A DNA stretch of 64,000 nucleotides, from contig JAACWH010000018.1 of the NCBI GenBank assembly GCA_009991425.1, forward strand, positions 62,001 to 126,000, written 5' to 3'. Shown here one piece after another: positions 47,911 through 57,018 of this stretch (positions are counted from its first letter, which is position 1; the number at the start of each line of letters is the position of its first letter). The notes beneath the pieces were generated by a model, which saw only the letters and a list, made by a program, of their open reading frames with translations, did not search any database and had not been told where the DNA came from. Made by a program: the position numbers and the translations under genes. The DNA comes from Leptospira sp. (lineage in GTDB: Bacteria > Spirochaetota > Leptospiria > Leptospirales > Leptospiraceae).

Positions 47911-47925
47911 TGAGAATCAGACTCA
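47911..47925. promoter_or_regulatory. Fur-box-like palindrome upstream of the outer-membrane protein/FecR operon
   Basis: TGAGAATCAGACTCA matches 11 of 15 positions of TGATAATCATTATCA and reads as TTGAG-N7-CTCAA (47910-47926). A further TTGAGTC at 47944-47950 adds a third half-site in the opposite orientation to GACTCAA. The 245-base intergenic region holds no gene. Confidence 0.4.
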
Positions 47926-48095
47926 AATTAACTATACCAAGAATTGAGTCAATTTATTTTTGGAAATTTTGGTTTTTTTTTGATTACAATCAAATAGCTG
48001 CTATATGTAGACAAAATGCTGAATGTACTAATAAAATGAGACAAAATGAACCAAGAAATTATTTTTTTTAAAGAAGACCAATTGATATAATTTAT

Positions 48096-49481
48096 TCACA
48101 AAGGTCCTCTCACACACCGGGCAACATAGAACCCTGTTGTGGCATTTCCAGGATTCAAAATTCCAAAGCCAGCATTGATCCACAATGGATTGGCAACACC
48201 AGTAATTCTACTGACATTGGATGACCACATTCTATCGTTAACGGGAGATGAGGAGTTAAACAAAGTCGTGTCAAATTTGACAGTTCCTGCAATACTAAAA
48301 TCAACCAATGACAATAGTTCATTTTGGTTGGGCAGCCGCCAATCAGAAAAACCTGCCCATGTTAAAGCATCACAATATAGCAAAGCATTTTGCCAATTGA
48401 TCGTATCGGCTGATGCTTCATCCGAACAAGTTGCATCATTGTTTCTACCTGAGTGGCATTTTTGCCATTCCAAATTTGTGTGGTTATCGCGAACTCTTCC
48501 ATCACCCAAATCAGTGAAACTCAGAGACTCAGGCTGATTTGTTCCACTAACACAAATTGCTTTACGGGGTGAAGTATAAAGTGTATTGGAGCCGATAGAT
48601 GGTTGGGAGAAAGTAATAAAATGATAAGCACTACCATCGTTTATAGAACTATAAAAGCTTCCTCCACCTAATGACGGAAAAAAAGTAGAATTGGTATATG
48701 GGAGAAGTGTTGATGGATAGCTAATGAGAGTCGCATATTCACGAATTGTCGGTATTCTCCATCCAGCTCCAAATGTTGCTGAACAGATTGTTTGGGCATC
48801 CGCAAAAACATAGTTATCTGTTATGCCAGAACCACAAGTAGGGCCACTTGTTGACAAGGGGCATTTCCTCCACAGTAGTCCTGTTCTATTGTCTGTTATT
48901 GTCTCATCTCCATTGTCTACAAACGACTGAGCGATTGTCCTGGCATGGGAAAACTCCGGATCCTGCAAAGGAAATCCTGGAACTGGACAAGTTTCTGTGG
49001 AATCATTGTCAAAACAGTTTACCTGCGCTAAATCAAAGAGTGGAAATAATTTATTCCACTCCAAGTAACGAGCGTATAAAATAATATTTGCCGCAGCTAT
49101 TGCAAAAGTATCACCAGGATAATAACCAGTTCCTGAACCATCCGAAGCGGTATTCCATTCAGCAAAAGTGGCTCCAGACAAAGCCAAGGATCCTGTATTG
49201 CCCAAGACGGTAACTGTTTGCGACTGATTGTACAAATTGGAATCTATGGGGGCTGTCCCAGAATCATTTCCGTTTCCATTATAGGTAACGGAAAATGTAG
49301 GGAGAGCTGTGTCCGCCTGGTTTCCACTAGTATCAACATTTCTATCCTTAAAAATCTCTAAGAGAAAAGTAAATTCTTGGAAATCTTTGTTGATCTGGGG
49401 AAAGCCACAAGAGGAAATAGAAAAAAATATTTGGGCATACAAAAAAAATAAAATAAAATCTTTTTTATAATTTTTACCCAT
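48096..49481 (-). CDS. lipoprotein with InlB-type B-repeat and two DUF1566 domains
   Basis: 461 residues. The signal peptide ends in FFSISSCG, a lipobox. Residues about 63-140 (SVTYNGNGNDSGTAPIDS to ITLYARYLE-like end) form one InlB B-repeat (Listeria-Bacteroides repeat, beta-grasp). Two DUF1566/Lcl-type domains follow: VDNGDETITDNRTGLLWRKC with WRIPTIREYATLI, and TDLGDGRVRDNHTNLEWQKC with WRLPNQNELLSLV. Such domains occur in surface adhesins and extracellular-matrix binding proteins. A surface role is inferred. It stands alone, with a 245-base gap upstream of the next gene and low-complexity A/T sequence after its stop. Confidence 0.78.
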   Translation of the reverse strand: MGKNYKKDFILFFLYAQIFFSISSCGFPQINKDFQEFTFLLEIFKDRNVDTSGNQADTALPTFSVTYNGNGNDSGTAPIDSNLYNQSQTVTVLGNTGSLALSGATFAEWNTASDGSGTGYYPGDTFAIAAANIILYARYLEWNKLFPLFDLAQVNCFDNDSTETCPVPGFPLQDPEFSHARTIAQSFVDNGDETITDNRTGLLWRKCPLSTSGPTCGSGITDNYVFADAQTICSATFGAGWRIPTIREYATLISYPSTLLPYTNSTFFPSLGGGSFYSSINDGSAYHFITFSQPSIGSNTLYTSPRKAICVSGTNQPESLSFTDLGDGRVRDNHTNLEWQKCHSGRNNDATCSDEASADTINWQNALLYCDALTWAGFSDWRLPNQNELLSLVDFSIAGTVKFDTTLFNSSSPVNDRMWSSNVSRITGVANPLWINAGFGILNPGNATTGFYVARCVRGPL

Positions 49482-49532
49482 AATAAAATAACATTAGGTT
49501 GAATAAAAATTTTTTGTCAATTTCATTTAATT

Positions 49533-49970
49533 TTATTTTTTCTTCATGAGGACTAATTGATTTCCTTGTTCTAGTGATTGATCAAGGAAATAATGATCGC
49601 TGAGTTGGCGAATTAGATAAAGTCCAATTCCTTCTTCTCTATAATCTGATACATCATAGGATTTTAAATTGGAGAGTTTAGATTTAATTCCGTAGTCTCG
49701 TAAGCGAATTTCTAATTTTTCCTTAAAGAAAAGCAAATCAATAAAGATTGGTCTATCGTAAGAATCAATATATGCGTGCTTAATAATATTAAGCAATGCT
49801 TCTCCAGTGATAAGTCTGATGTCCGCGCAATCTAGCAGTGAAAAACCATTTTCTCTAGCAGCATTAAAGACCAAGCTTCTAGCCATTGAAAGATATTTTG
49901 GATGGGAGGGAATCTGAAGCCGGATAGAATTTGCATAATCCGGCTTTTTTGAATTTTTATATTCCTTCAT
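49533..49970 (-). CDS. RsbW/SpoIIAB-like anti-sigma serine kinase (HATPase_c_2)
   Basis: 145 residues, a single GHKL domain. N-box: DIRLITGEALLNIIKHAY. G1-like: EIRLRDYGIKSKL. G2: EEGIGLYLIRQL. This is the layout of SpoIIAB/RsbW kinases that sequester a sigma factor or phosphorylate an antagonist. Its start overlaps the xerD stop (ATGA), so expression is coupled with a housekeeping recombinase. Partners (STAS antagonist, sigma factor) are not adjacent; the PP2C phosphatase at 14497 is a possible distant partner. Confidence 0.82.
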   Translation of the reverse strand: MKEYKNSKKPDYANSIRLQIPSHPKYLSMARSLVFNAARENGFSLLDCADIRLITGEALLNIIKHAYIDSYDRPIFIDLLFFKEKLEIRLRDYGIKSKLSNLKSYDVSDYREEGIGLYLIRQLSDHYFLDQSLEQGNQLVLMKKK

Positions 49971-50875
49971 CCTCTAGGGTGGTATTTCTTATGAATTTCC
50001 TTTAAGGTTTTGTTAGCCATATGAGTATATATCTGAGTCGTAGATATATCAATATGTCCGAGTAGTTCCTGTACTGCTTTAAGGTCTGCATGATTCTCAA
50101 TCAAATGAGTTGCAAAAGAATGTCTTAAAGTATGGGGAGTTACTTTTTTCTTAATATCAGTTCTTTCTAAATAATGATTCAATAATCTCCATACCGACTT
50201 ACGGTTGATAAATGAACCTTTTTTGGAAACGAAAATATAATCACATGCTCTCTTCTTGAGAATTTCTGGTCTAGATTTTGCTAGATATTTATTTAAAATC
50301 TCTAAAGACTTCTCACCGAAAGGTACTAATCTCTGTCTTCCACCCTTGCCTTCTACAACTATAGTCATTCCTGTCAAATCAAGATCAGTTAGCTTAAGAT
50401 TACAAGCCTCTGATATTCTTAAGCCAGAGGAATATAATAATTCAAAAATGCATTTGTCCCTAAGTTCATAGATGTTATCTTCTTTTATTGTTAGAAAGAG
50501 TTCATCTATTTCTTCTTGAGTTAAATAATCAGGAATTGTTCTATTTACTTCAGGTGTTTCAATTTTTTCAGTGGGATTGAAATCAACTTGCTTTTCATCT
50601 TTTAGAAATTTATAAAATTGACGAATTGCAACAACTTCTCTAGCAAGAGTCTTTGATGAAATTTTTCTTTTCTTTTCTTCAGCTAGAAATCGCATGATAT
50701 CGTTTCCTTTGACTTCTAAGAAATCGATGTGCTCTCTCTCAAGAAATACGGCAAACTTATTTAAATCATACCCATAAGAATGGACTGAGTTATCGGAAAG
50801 ACCTTTCTCTACAGAAAGATATTCTTGGAAATTTTGAAGTAATCTGTTTTGCGCGTTTGACAATTTTGATTCCAT
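49967..50875 (-). CDS. xerD: XerD-type tyrosine recombinase
   Basis: 302 residues, the normal XerD length. SAM-like N-terminal domain (QEYLSVEKGLSDNSVHSYGYDLNKF) and catalytic domain with LLYSSGLRISEACNLKLTD (Arg), VEGKGGRQRLVP (Lys), HTLRHSFATHLIEN (His-x-x-Arg), LLGHIDISTTQIYTHM (His, nucleophilic Tyr). It acts with XerC at dif in the final phase of chromosome segregation. The call XerD rather than XerC rests on the pairing with a hslVU-linked XerC at 8324. Overlaps the RsbW-like gene. Confidence 0.9.
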   Translation of the reverse strand: MESKLSNAQNRLLQNFQEYLSVEKGLSDNSVHSYGYDLNKFAVFLEREHIDFLEVKGNDIMRFLAEEKKRKISSKTLAREVVAIRQFYKFLKDEKQVDFNPTEKIETPEVNRTIPDYLTQEEIDELFLTIKEDNIYELRDKCIFELLYSSGLRISEACNLKLTDLDLTGMTIVVEGKGGRQRLVPFGEKSLEILNKYLAKSRPEILKKRACDYIFVSKKGSFINRKSVWRLLNHYLERTDIKKKVTPHTLRHSFATHLIENHADLKAVQELLGHIDISTTQIYTHMANKTLKEIHKKYHPRG

Positions 50876-50977
50876 TTTTGTTCTCTTAGGTTACTTTAAG
50901 GTTCGGACAAATGAGACAAAAAGCGGGCAAATTTTTTACTGGATGGAAATCCTTTTAAAAAAAAAGAATGCAATCTT

Positions 50978-51490
50978 ATGTTATGGAGAAGTTTTTTTTT
51001 ATTGTCCTTATTTGCATTCCTTCCGATCAACTGCAATGCTGAAAAATCTTTATTCGATAAAGGTTGGGAAGCTGAGAAAGAGGGTCGCCTCTCCGAAGCA
51101 ATTTATTATTATGAATTATCCCTAAATGAAAATTCAGAATACTTAGATTCACATAGGCGTATAGGTTCCTTACTTTCCAAAAATCCAGAAAGTTGGGGAG
51201 TTGCAATTTGGCATTTAGAGAAAGCACTTTCTAAAAATCCTAAAGATAATGAAGTACGTTTAGAACTATCATTTCTATATTTAGCTAATGAAAAGTGGAC
51301 AGATTTTGAAAAACAACTTAGCTTTTGGAATACTCACGGTGAGAGAGAATTTTTTACTGGACTAACTGCTCTTTACAATTGCAATACTAAGTCAGGGAAA
51401 TTACAGTCATTTGCGGAAGTAGTTACAGCAAGTGATTTCATACCAGAATTTTGGAAGGCTCGTTGTCAAGAAGAAGCGTCTAATAGATAA
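50978..51490 (+). CDS. exported tetratricopeptide-repeat protein
   Basis: 170 residues. A short signal peptide ([14 protein letters not shown]) ends at a lipobox-like Cys. TPR-like helical pairs follow: [65 protein letters not shown]. The last 60 residues show no clear motif. It may mediate protein contacts at the membrane. It sits 19 bases upstream of trxB on the same strand. Confidence 0.65.
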   Translation: MLWRSFFLLSLFAFLPINCNAEKSLFDKGWEAEKEGRLSEAIYYYELSLNENSEYLDSHRRIGSLLSKNPESWGVAIWHLEKALSKNPKDNEVRLELSFLYLANEKWTDFEKQLSFWNTHGEREFFTGLTALYNCNTKSGKLQSFAEVVTASDFIPEFWKARCQEEASNR

Positions 51491-51509
51491 AAAGAATCAA
51501 GGGAAGAAA

Positions 51510-52454
51510 ATGGCAGAAAAAATAGTAATCATTGGATCAGGTCCTGCAGGACATACAGCAGCAATTTATGCAGCGAGAGCCAACCTAAATCCAGTTATGT
51601 TTGAAGGCTTCATGGCAGGTGGAGTTGCCGCTGGTGGACAATTGACCACTACTACAGAGGTAGAAAATTTTCCAGGATTCCCAGAGGGAATCGATGGAAC
51701 TAAATTAACCCAGCTCTTCCGTGATCAGTCAACAAATTATGGCACGAAAATAATAACCCAAACTGTAACAAAGGTAGATTTTTCTAAACGTCCTTTTAAA
51801 ATTTATTGTGATGATGAAATGACAGAAGCAGAAGCAGTAATTATTGCAACCGGTGCAACTGCCAAGAGAATGAATATTAAAGGGGAACATGATTATTGGC
51901 AACGAGGTATTTCAGCTTGTGCAGTATGTGACGGAGCCTTACCTATCTTCCGGAATAAAGAATTAGCAGTGATAGGAGGCGGTGATTCTGCTGTTGAAGA
52001 GGCATCCCACCTTACTAAGTTTGGATCTAAGGTTTACCTCATTCATAGAAGAGACAAATTAAGAGCCTCTCAAATTATGCAGACACGTGCTATAGAAAAT
52101 CCGAAAATAGAAATTCTTTGGAATTCAGAAGTTTCAGAGGCTAAAGGCGGTGCAGGAGGATTACAATCTATCACCTTACATAATACTGTTGATAATACTG
52201 TGAAAGAAATTTCAATTGGAGGTCTTTTCTATGCAATTGGTCATAAACCAAATACAGAGATCTTCCAAGATTGGCTAGAATTAGATGAAACTGGCTATAT
52301 AATTACAAAACCAGGAACTACACAGACTAATATAGATGGCGTATATGCAGCTGGGGATGTCCAAGACAATATTTATAGGCAAGCAATTACTGCTGCTGGA
52401 ACAGGGTGTATGGCTGCCCTAGAAGCTGAAAGATGGTTAGAAGGTCTTGAATAA
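51510..52454 (+). CDS. trxB: thioredoxin reductase
   Basis: 314 residues from ATG 51510, preceded by GGGAAG; a longer frame to 51432 runs back into the TPR gene and is not needed. FAD-binding [19 protein letters not shown], redox-active CAVCDG, NADPH-binding [33 protein letters not shown] and [31 protein letters not shown] are all present. It keeps thioredoxin reduced using NADPH in the cytoplasm and so supports MsrB. A strong terminator follows. Confidence 0.97.
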   Translation: MAEKIVIIGSGPAGHTAAIYAARANLNPVMFEGFMAGGVAAGGQLTTTTEVENFPGFPEGIDGTKLTQLFRDQSTNYGTKIITQTVTKVDFSKRPFKIYCDDEMTEAEAVIIATGATAKRMNIKGEHDYWQRGISACAVCDGALPIFRNKELAVIGGGDSAVEEASHLTKFGSKVYLIHRRDKLRASQIMQTRAIENPKIEILWNSEVSEAKGGAGGLQSITLHNTVDNTVKEISIGGLFYAIGHKPNTEIFQDWLELDETGYIITKPGTTQTNIDGVYAAGDVQDNIYRQAITAAGTGCMAALEAERWLEGLE

Positions 52455-52509
52455 GAATAAAGTGATTAATTTCTTAAGATCTAAATCATAATACTTAGTT
52501 AAATCTCTT

Positions 52510-52548
52510 ATCCCACTTGTTCTAATTCTTTGCAAGTGGGATTTTACT
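52510..52548 (+). terminator. rho-independent terminator of trxB
   Basis: ATCCCACTTG (52510-52519) pairs perfectly with CAAGTGGGAT (52533-52542) around 13 bases, followed by TTTACTTTT. It lies 56 bases after the trxB stop and just before the convergent small gene. Confidence 0.85.
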
Positions 52549-52555
52549 TTTCTAG

Positions 52556-52801
52556 TTACTGAGCTTCCTTTTTCCTTTCCTCTCCCATAGCCCATAATCC
52601 AAGAAATTCGTTTGCCTCTATTGATTTACACATTTCAGGCTTATATAATTTCTTGACAGGAGGCTTAGGGTAGATATGAATTTCCTCTACATCAGGAATG
52701 GTTGTAAGCATACGAAGGATTTTATCTTCCCCTTCAACTTCATACATTGTATAAGACATACCCTTAGATGGAATGATTTGGCTTGTTTCTAAATATTTCA
52801 T
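52556..52801 (-). CDS. small hypothetical protein
   Basis: 81 residues, no signal peptide, no membrane segment. Motifs: MYEVEGEDKILRMLTTIPDVEEIHIYPKPPVKK, and a positively charged end GEERKKEAQ. The compact alternation of beta-like and helical segments suggests a small folded domain. No family recognised. It is convergent with trxB and isolated from other leftward genes by a 418-base gap that holds only the small rightward frame at 53068. Confidence 0.45.
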   Translation of the reverse strand: MKYLETSQIIPSKGMSYTMYEVEGEDKILRMLTTIPDVEEIHIYPKPPVKKLYKPEMCKSIEANEFLGLWAMGEERKKEAQ

Positions 52802-52997
52802 TTGATTTCAGTATTTTGAAGATTGAGAAAGTTTCAATCTATTATTTACATATACTTTTGTTGTTTTACAGAGTTTAGCAATCAAATTCCTACATTCATT
52901 CTATTTTAAACCAATATGAATTCTCATATAATGTAGAACAAATATATTATATACATGAAATACATTAATTATGCAATATATAAATAAATTTTTCATT

Positions 52998-53013
52998 TAA
53001 CATAAAAATGTTA
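52998..53013. repeat. small palindrome upstream of the 43-aa frame
   Basis: TAACAT (52998-53003) and ATGTTA (53008-53013) around AAAA. It lies just before a possible promoter (TTGCTT at 53014, TGTATA at 53037, 17 bases apart). The rest of 52802-53067 is extremely A/T-rich, with no other gene. Confidence 0.35.
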
Positions 53014-53067
53014 TTGCTTAATATATTATAGACGATTGTATAGATGAAGCAAGTTTAGGAGATATTT

Positions 53068-53199
53068 ATGGATCAGTTTTGGTTGGAAATTTTACAAGAA
53101 ATATCAGAAGTACCCATATATGATATGAGAGCTTTTCTAATATATTTATTTGAATCGAAAGAAGATTCAGAATTAATAATGTCTGAATTATTCTTATAA
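53068..53199 (+). CDS. possible 43-residue acidic protein
   Basis: ATG at 53068 with a good TTAGGAG ribosome site 7 bases upstream and a possible sigma-70-type promoter (TTGCTT, 17 bases, TGTATA) upstream of that. The 43-residue product begins MDQFWLEILQEISE and ends MSELFL; it is acidic and probably helical. Such a short frame may be accidental, but the ribosome site and placement in an otherwise empty region support it. Function unknown. Confidence 0.4.
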   Translation: MDQFWLEILQEISEVPIYDMRAFLIYLFESKEDSELIMSELFL

Positions 53200-53219
53200 G
53201 CCATCCTACCTCTGTTTTC

Positions 53220-53822
53220 TCAGCCAGGTGGTCTTGTCAATTTAAGCGTATCATTGTTATACTGCTCTTCCAAAATCTCAGCCCAAAGCTTGTTATCCAT
53301 AACAGGGTAAGCATTTCTGAATCTTAGCCAATCTAATATAGTTAAAAGATTTAATTCAGATAGCCCCATTTTCTGTTCTGCAGTAAAATATTTTCCACTA
53401 ATTTCAGATTCAATCCATTTAAAGATAGAAGTTATTCTTTGCAATTGTTTCGTTAAGTAGGGAATCTTATCAGGATTTAGACCATCATTTTTAAGATAAA
53501 AAACATTAATCGCGGATTCAACTGCAGTGTCTATTGCATGAATTATATTCAACTCTCTCCATTTTTCCTTATCATTAGAAAGACGAATATTTCCATGACC
53601 GTAATTCTCGAAAAGATATGAAATAATTACATGGCTATCCCATAATTTTATTCCATTGTCAAATTCTACATAAGGAACTTTCCAAAGTGGATTCTTAGTT
53701 CGCATTTCTGCTTGCCCGGACTCCAAAAGAGTATCAACTAAAGTATAATCTATCTTTAATTCTGCTGCGACAAATCGAACTCTTCGAACGAATGGAGAAG
53801 TAAGGCTACCATATAATTTCAT
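53220..53822 (-). CDS. glutathione S-transferase-family protein
   Basis: 200 residues. The N-terminal thioredoxin-like GST domain is clear: MKLYGSLTSPFVRRVRFVAAELKIDYTLVD, with NPLWKVPYVEFDNGIKLWDSHVIISYL (cis-Pro VPYV and Ser for the gamma-glutamyl group). The C-terminal helical domain is compatible with the family. The substrate, and whether the cell makes glutathione, cannot be known here. It follows the kinase gene on the same strand (43-base gap). Confidence 0.85.
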   Translation of the reverse strand: MKLYGSLTSPFVRRVRFVAAELKIDYTLVDTLLESGQAEMRTKNPLWKVPYVEFDNGIKLWDSHVIISYLFENYGHGNIRLSNDKEKWRELNIIHAIDTAVESAINVFYLKNDGLNPDKIPYLTKQLQRITSIFKWIESEISGKYFTAEQKMGLSELNLLTILDWLRFRNAYPVMDNKLWAEILEEQYNNDTLKLTRPPG

Positions 53823-53865
53823 AATTTATATGTGATTTATAAAGTATGATTTTGTCGAAAAGAAA

Positions 53866-56730
53866 TTATATTTTTTTTATCCATTTTTGAATTTTTGAAT
53901 TTAAAATATCAAATTGAATTGGTTTAGAAATAAAATCATTCATGCCTGAATTCATACAATTTTCTTCTTCACCCTGTGTAGTTCCAGCAGTGAGAGCTAT
54001 AATTATTGTATTTTCCTTATTAAGATTTCTTATACTTCTTGTTGCCTGCAGACCATTTAATTCAGGCATTTGAACATCCATTAGGATGATATCTGGAGAA
54101 AAAATTTCATATTTCTCAATTGCCTCAATACCATTTTCAGCAGATTCAACTATTGAATTTGGTAAAATTCTTTTAACTAAAGATTTCGTTAATAATAAAT
54201 TAACAGGATTATCTTCAGCTACTAAAACTTTAATCTTTTCAAGTATAGTAGTTTTATTTTTCTTAGGATCATTAATTTTATCAATAGAAAAATTAGAAGA
54301 AATGTCATCCAAAACATTATTGATATAGGATTCTGTCAAAGGCTTGGTTAATGTTAAAATTTTATGCTTTTTGGAATCAATATCTGTGAGATCCATTTTA
54401 TTCAATGTATTGGTAAGCAAAATGATTCGAATTGATTTTTTACTATTTTCAATTGCTTTTAAAATATTAGTTAAAAGCAATTTGCGTAATATGCAAACTG
54501 ATTGATCAATAAATATTATATCAAAATTTGAAATACTCTCAAGCAATGCATTGTCATTTAACTTTGGATCTTTACTTAATATTAACTGTGAACTTATTGT
54601 ATAAAGCTCTAGAATTTTAATTATGTTCAGAGCAGATTTCTCTGATTTCTCTATGATCAATATATTTTTAATGTTTACAAAATTTTCTCGTTTCTTTTCG
54701 GATTCAAGAAAATACTTACAATCCAATATAAATGAAAATTTACTACCCCTACCTGTATCACTTTCAATATTTAACTTAGAATCCATAAGACTCAATAAAT
54801 TATTAGATATACTTAAACCTAATCCACTACCCCCATATTTTCTTGAGGTCGTGGAATCAGCCTGAGAAAATACTTCAAAAATTTTTCCTTGGTCTTCTTT
54901 CGAGATTCCAATTCCTGTATCCTTTACAGAAAATTCTATTTTAAGAAGATTCAATTCCTTATTCATACTTAATATTTTAGAAGAAATCTCAACTTCTCCT
55001 TTTGAAGTAAATTTAATAGCATTGCTTAAAATATTTACCAATATCTGTCTTAATCTCAATGGATCTGCTTCAATGATAAGGAAATTTTCATAATCTATAT
55101 CTATTACTAAATCTAATCCTTTTTCAATAGCTTTATATTTGACTAAATCTAATGATTGTTCGATGAGATCAACTCGATCCACTTTTTCACGATTCAATTC
55201 CATTTTACCGGCTTCGATTTTAGAAAAATCCAATATATCATTAATTAAATCTAATAGTGAATGAGCTGATTGGTTTACGATATTCATATACCTTCTTTGG
55301 CTTGGATCTAATTTCGAGTTCATTAACATCTCGCTAAATCCTATGACTCCATTTAAAGGTGTTCTAATTTCATGACTCATATTAGCTAAGAAATCTGATT
55401 TCGCTTTCGATGCTGCTTCTGCAATCTCTTTTAGGTTGACTAATTGATTTTCAATTTCTTTTTTCTCAGTAATATCTATAAGCATTCCTGTTATGTAGAT
55501 AGGTTTGCCTGTATCATCCTTTATAATTTTAGTAGTATTTTCAACCCATCTTATAGAACCATCAGGTCTCATTATCCTATAGTTAGCTGTAGAATACTGA
55601 AAGTAGATTAAAGATTTTTCAAATTCTACGATCGTACTAAGATCATCTTTGTGCACCACTTCTTTCCAAATATTAATATTTTTATAATATTCTTTAACTT
55701 CTCTACCATATAATTTTTCGAATGATTTTGAAGTATATAAAGGTATGTAATCAGGAAGACTAACTGCCCAGACAACTTCCTCTAAAGAATCTAAAATAAT
55801 AGAAAGTTGTTCTTCTTTTTTTTTGATTAACTCTTTCGTATTATAATCATTTGTGATATCTTGGAAGGAGCCATATAGACGAATGCATTTTCCATTTTCA
55901 AATTTAGGAATTCCTTTTGCTCTTACCCACTTTAGTATCCCTTTAGCAGATACTATTTGTAAAACTGTTTCCCAAGACTCACCTGTTGCTATTGCATCTT
56001 TTACTAGATCTTCAATCTTTTTCTTATATTCAATAGTGCTATAGAAATTAATAGACTCTTCTAAAATTGGAATGTAATCATCATCTACATCATGAATTTC
56101 TTTGGTTACCTTACTCCAATAAAGTGAGTTCTCAACAAGGTCAACTTCCCAACCACCGACTTTGGCAACTAAATTTGTTTCTTCGAAAATTTCAGCTCTT
56201 CTCTTTGCTATATAATTCTCATTAGCAAGTATGAGATTATTTCTACGGAGGGTCATTGCATTAACTACTTGATTTGAAAGTGATCGTAATGCCAACTTTT
56301 GTTCATCAGTCATTTGCTTTGGTTTATTATCAATGACACAAAGTGTTCCGAGCACATGACCTTTATCATCCAGTAAAGGTGAGCCAGCATAAAATATAAC
56401 ATTAGGATCACCAGTAACTAATGGATTATCAAAGAAGCGAGAGTCTTTCCTGGAATCTGGAATAATGAATAGCTCTTCTGAATGGTTGATAGCATGTCCG
56501 CAGAAAGAAATATCTCTTGGAGTTTCACTAACATCGAGTCCAATTTTTGATTTAAACCACTGTCGATTCGAATCGATTAAACTTATTAGTGCGATAGGAA
56601 CCTTACAAATAATGGAGGCTAATTTTGTAATATCGTCAAAGTCCTTCTCGGAATGACTATCTAAAATCAAAAAACCTTTTAAAGCTTCTATCCTCTCCTT
56701 CTCATTAATGGGAATATCTGGTTTTTTCAT
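53866..56730 (-). CDS. soluble hybrid histidine kinase (GAF-PAS-PAS-HisKA-HATPase-REC-REC)
   Basis: 954 residues, no membrane segment. GAF domain (about 15-165), two PAS/PAC domains (about 185-295 and 308-425), HisKA with H-box DFLANMSHEIRTPLNG (His453), ATPase with NAIKFTSKGEV, VKDTGIGISKED and GGSGLGLSI. The first receiver (about 688-805) lacks the acidic pair (LIIEKSEKS replaces the usual DD), so it is probably a pseudo-receiver. The second receiver has AEDNPVNLLL and the phospho-acceptor Asp in LMDVQMPELNG. It senses a cytoplasmic cue and probably passes phosphate to a separate histidine phosphotransferase. No output gene is adjacent. Confidence 0.93.
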   Translation of the reverse strand: MKKPDIPINEKERIEALKGFLILDSHSEKDFDDITKLASIICKVPIALISLIDSNRQWFKSKIGLDVSETPRDISFCGHAINHSEELFIIPDSRKDSRFFDNPLVTGDPNVIFYAGSPLLDDKGHVLGTLCVIDNKPKQMTDEQKLALRSLSNQVVNAMTLRRNNLILANENYIAKRRAEIFEETNLVAKVGGWEVDLVENSLYWSKVTKEIHDVDDDYIPILEESINFYSTIEYKKKIEDLVKDAIATGESWETVLQIVSAKGILKWVRAKGIPKFENGKCIRLYGSFQDITNDYNTKELIKKKEEQLSIILDSLEEVVWAVSLPDYIPLYTSKSFEKLYGREVKEYYKNINIWKEVVHKDDLSTIVEFEKSLIYFQYSTANYRIMRPDGSIRWVENTTKIIKDDTGKPIYITGMLIDITEKKEIENQLVNLKEIAEAASKAKSDFLANMSHEIRTPLNGVIGFSEMLMNSKLDPSQRRYMNIVNQSAHSLLDLINDILDFSKIEAGKMELNREKVDRVDLIEQSLDLVKYKAIEKGLDLVIDIDYENFLIIEADPLRLRQILVNILSNAIKFTSKGEVEISSKILSMNKELNLLKIEFSVKDTGIGISKEDQGKIFEVFSQADSTTSRKYGGSGLGLSISNNLLSLMDSKLNIESDTGRGSKFSFILDCKYFLESEKKRENFVNIKNILIIEKSEKSALNIIKILELYTISSQLILSKDPKLNDNALLESISNFDIIFIDQSVCILRKLLLTNILKAIENSKKSIRIILLTNTLNKMDLTDIDSKKHKILTLTKPLTESYINNVLDDISSNFSIDKINDPKKNKTTILEKIKVLVAEDNPVNLLLTKSLVKRILPNSIVESAENGIEAIEKYEIFSPDIILMDVQMPELNGLQATRSIRNLNKENTIIIALTAGTTQGEEENCMNSGMNDFISKPIQFDILNSKIQKWIKKI

Positions 56731-56892
56731 TGATTTAAGTATTCAATTTGACGAATGATTATCAATTTCTGTAAATGAAAATTGATTTAAATTTAGCTTC
56801 CCTTTAATGGAAAGTCTATTATTGATACTAAAAGGTTTTAGCTCCATGAGCTTTTAATTTCGCAAATATGGAAAGCGAGTCAATAATATAAA

Positions 56893-56929
56893 AGGTCATT
56901 TAATATTGAATATTCCAATTTTAGGTCAT
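56893..56929. promoter_or_regulatory. palindrome flanked by AGGTCAT repeats upstream of argC
   Basis: ATTGAATATTCCAAT (56905-56919, one mismatch in a 15-base palindrome) is flanked by identical AGGTCAT heptamers at 56893-56899 and 56923-56929, 30 bases apart. It lies about 90 bases before the argC start. It is a plausible arginine-responsive operator but does not match the E. coli ARG box spacing. Confidence 0.4.
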
Positions 56930-57018
56930 GGTGTTTTTTTACCTTTTGGTATAAATAATGAACTTGTGCTTTTTTAAATTTTTCCAAAAATACTGTCTAA
57001 ATCTGAGAGGATACAGAA

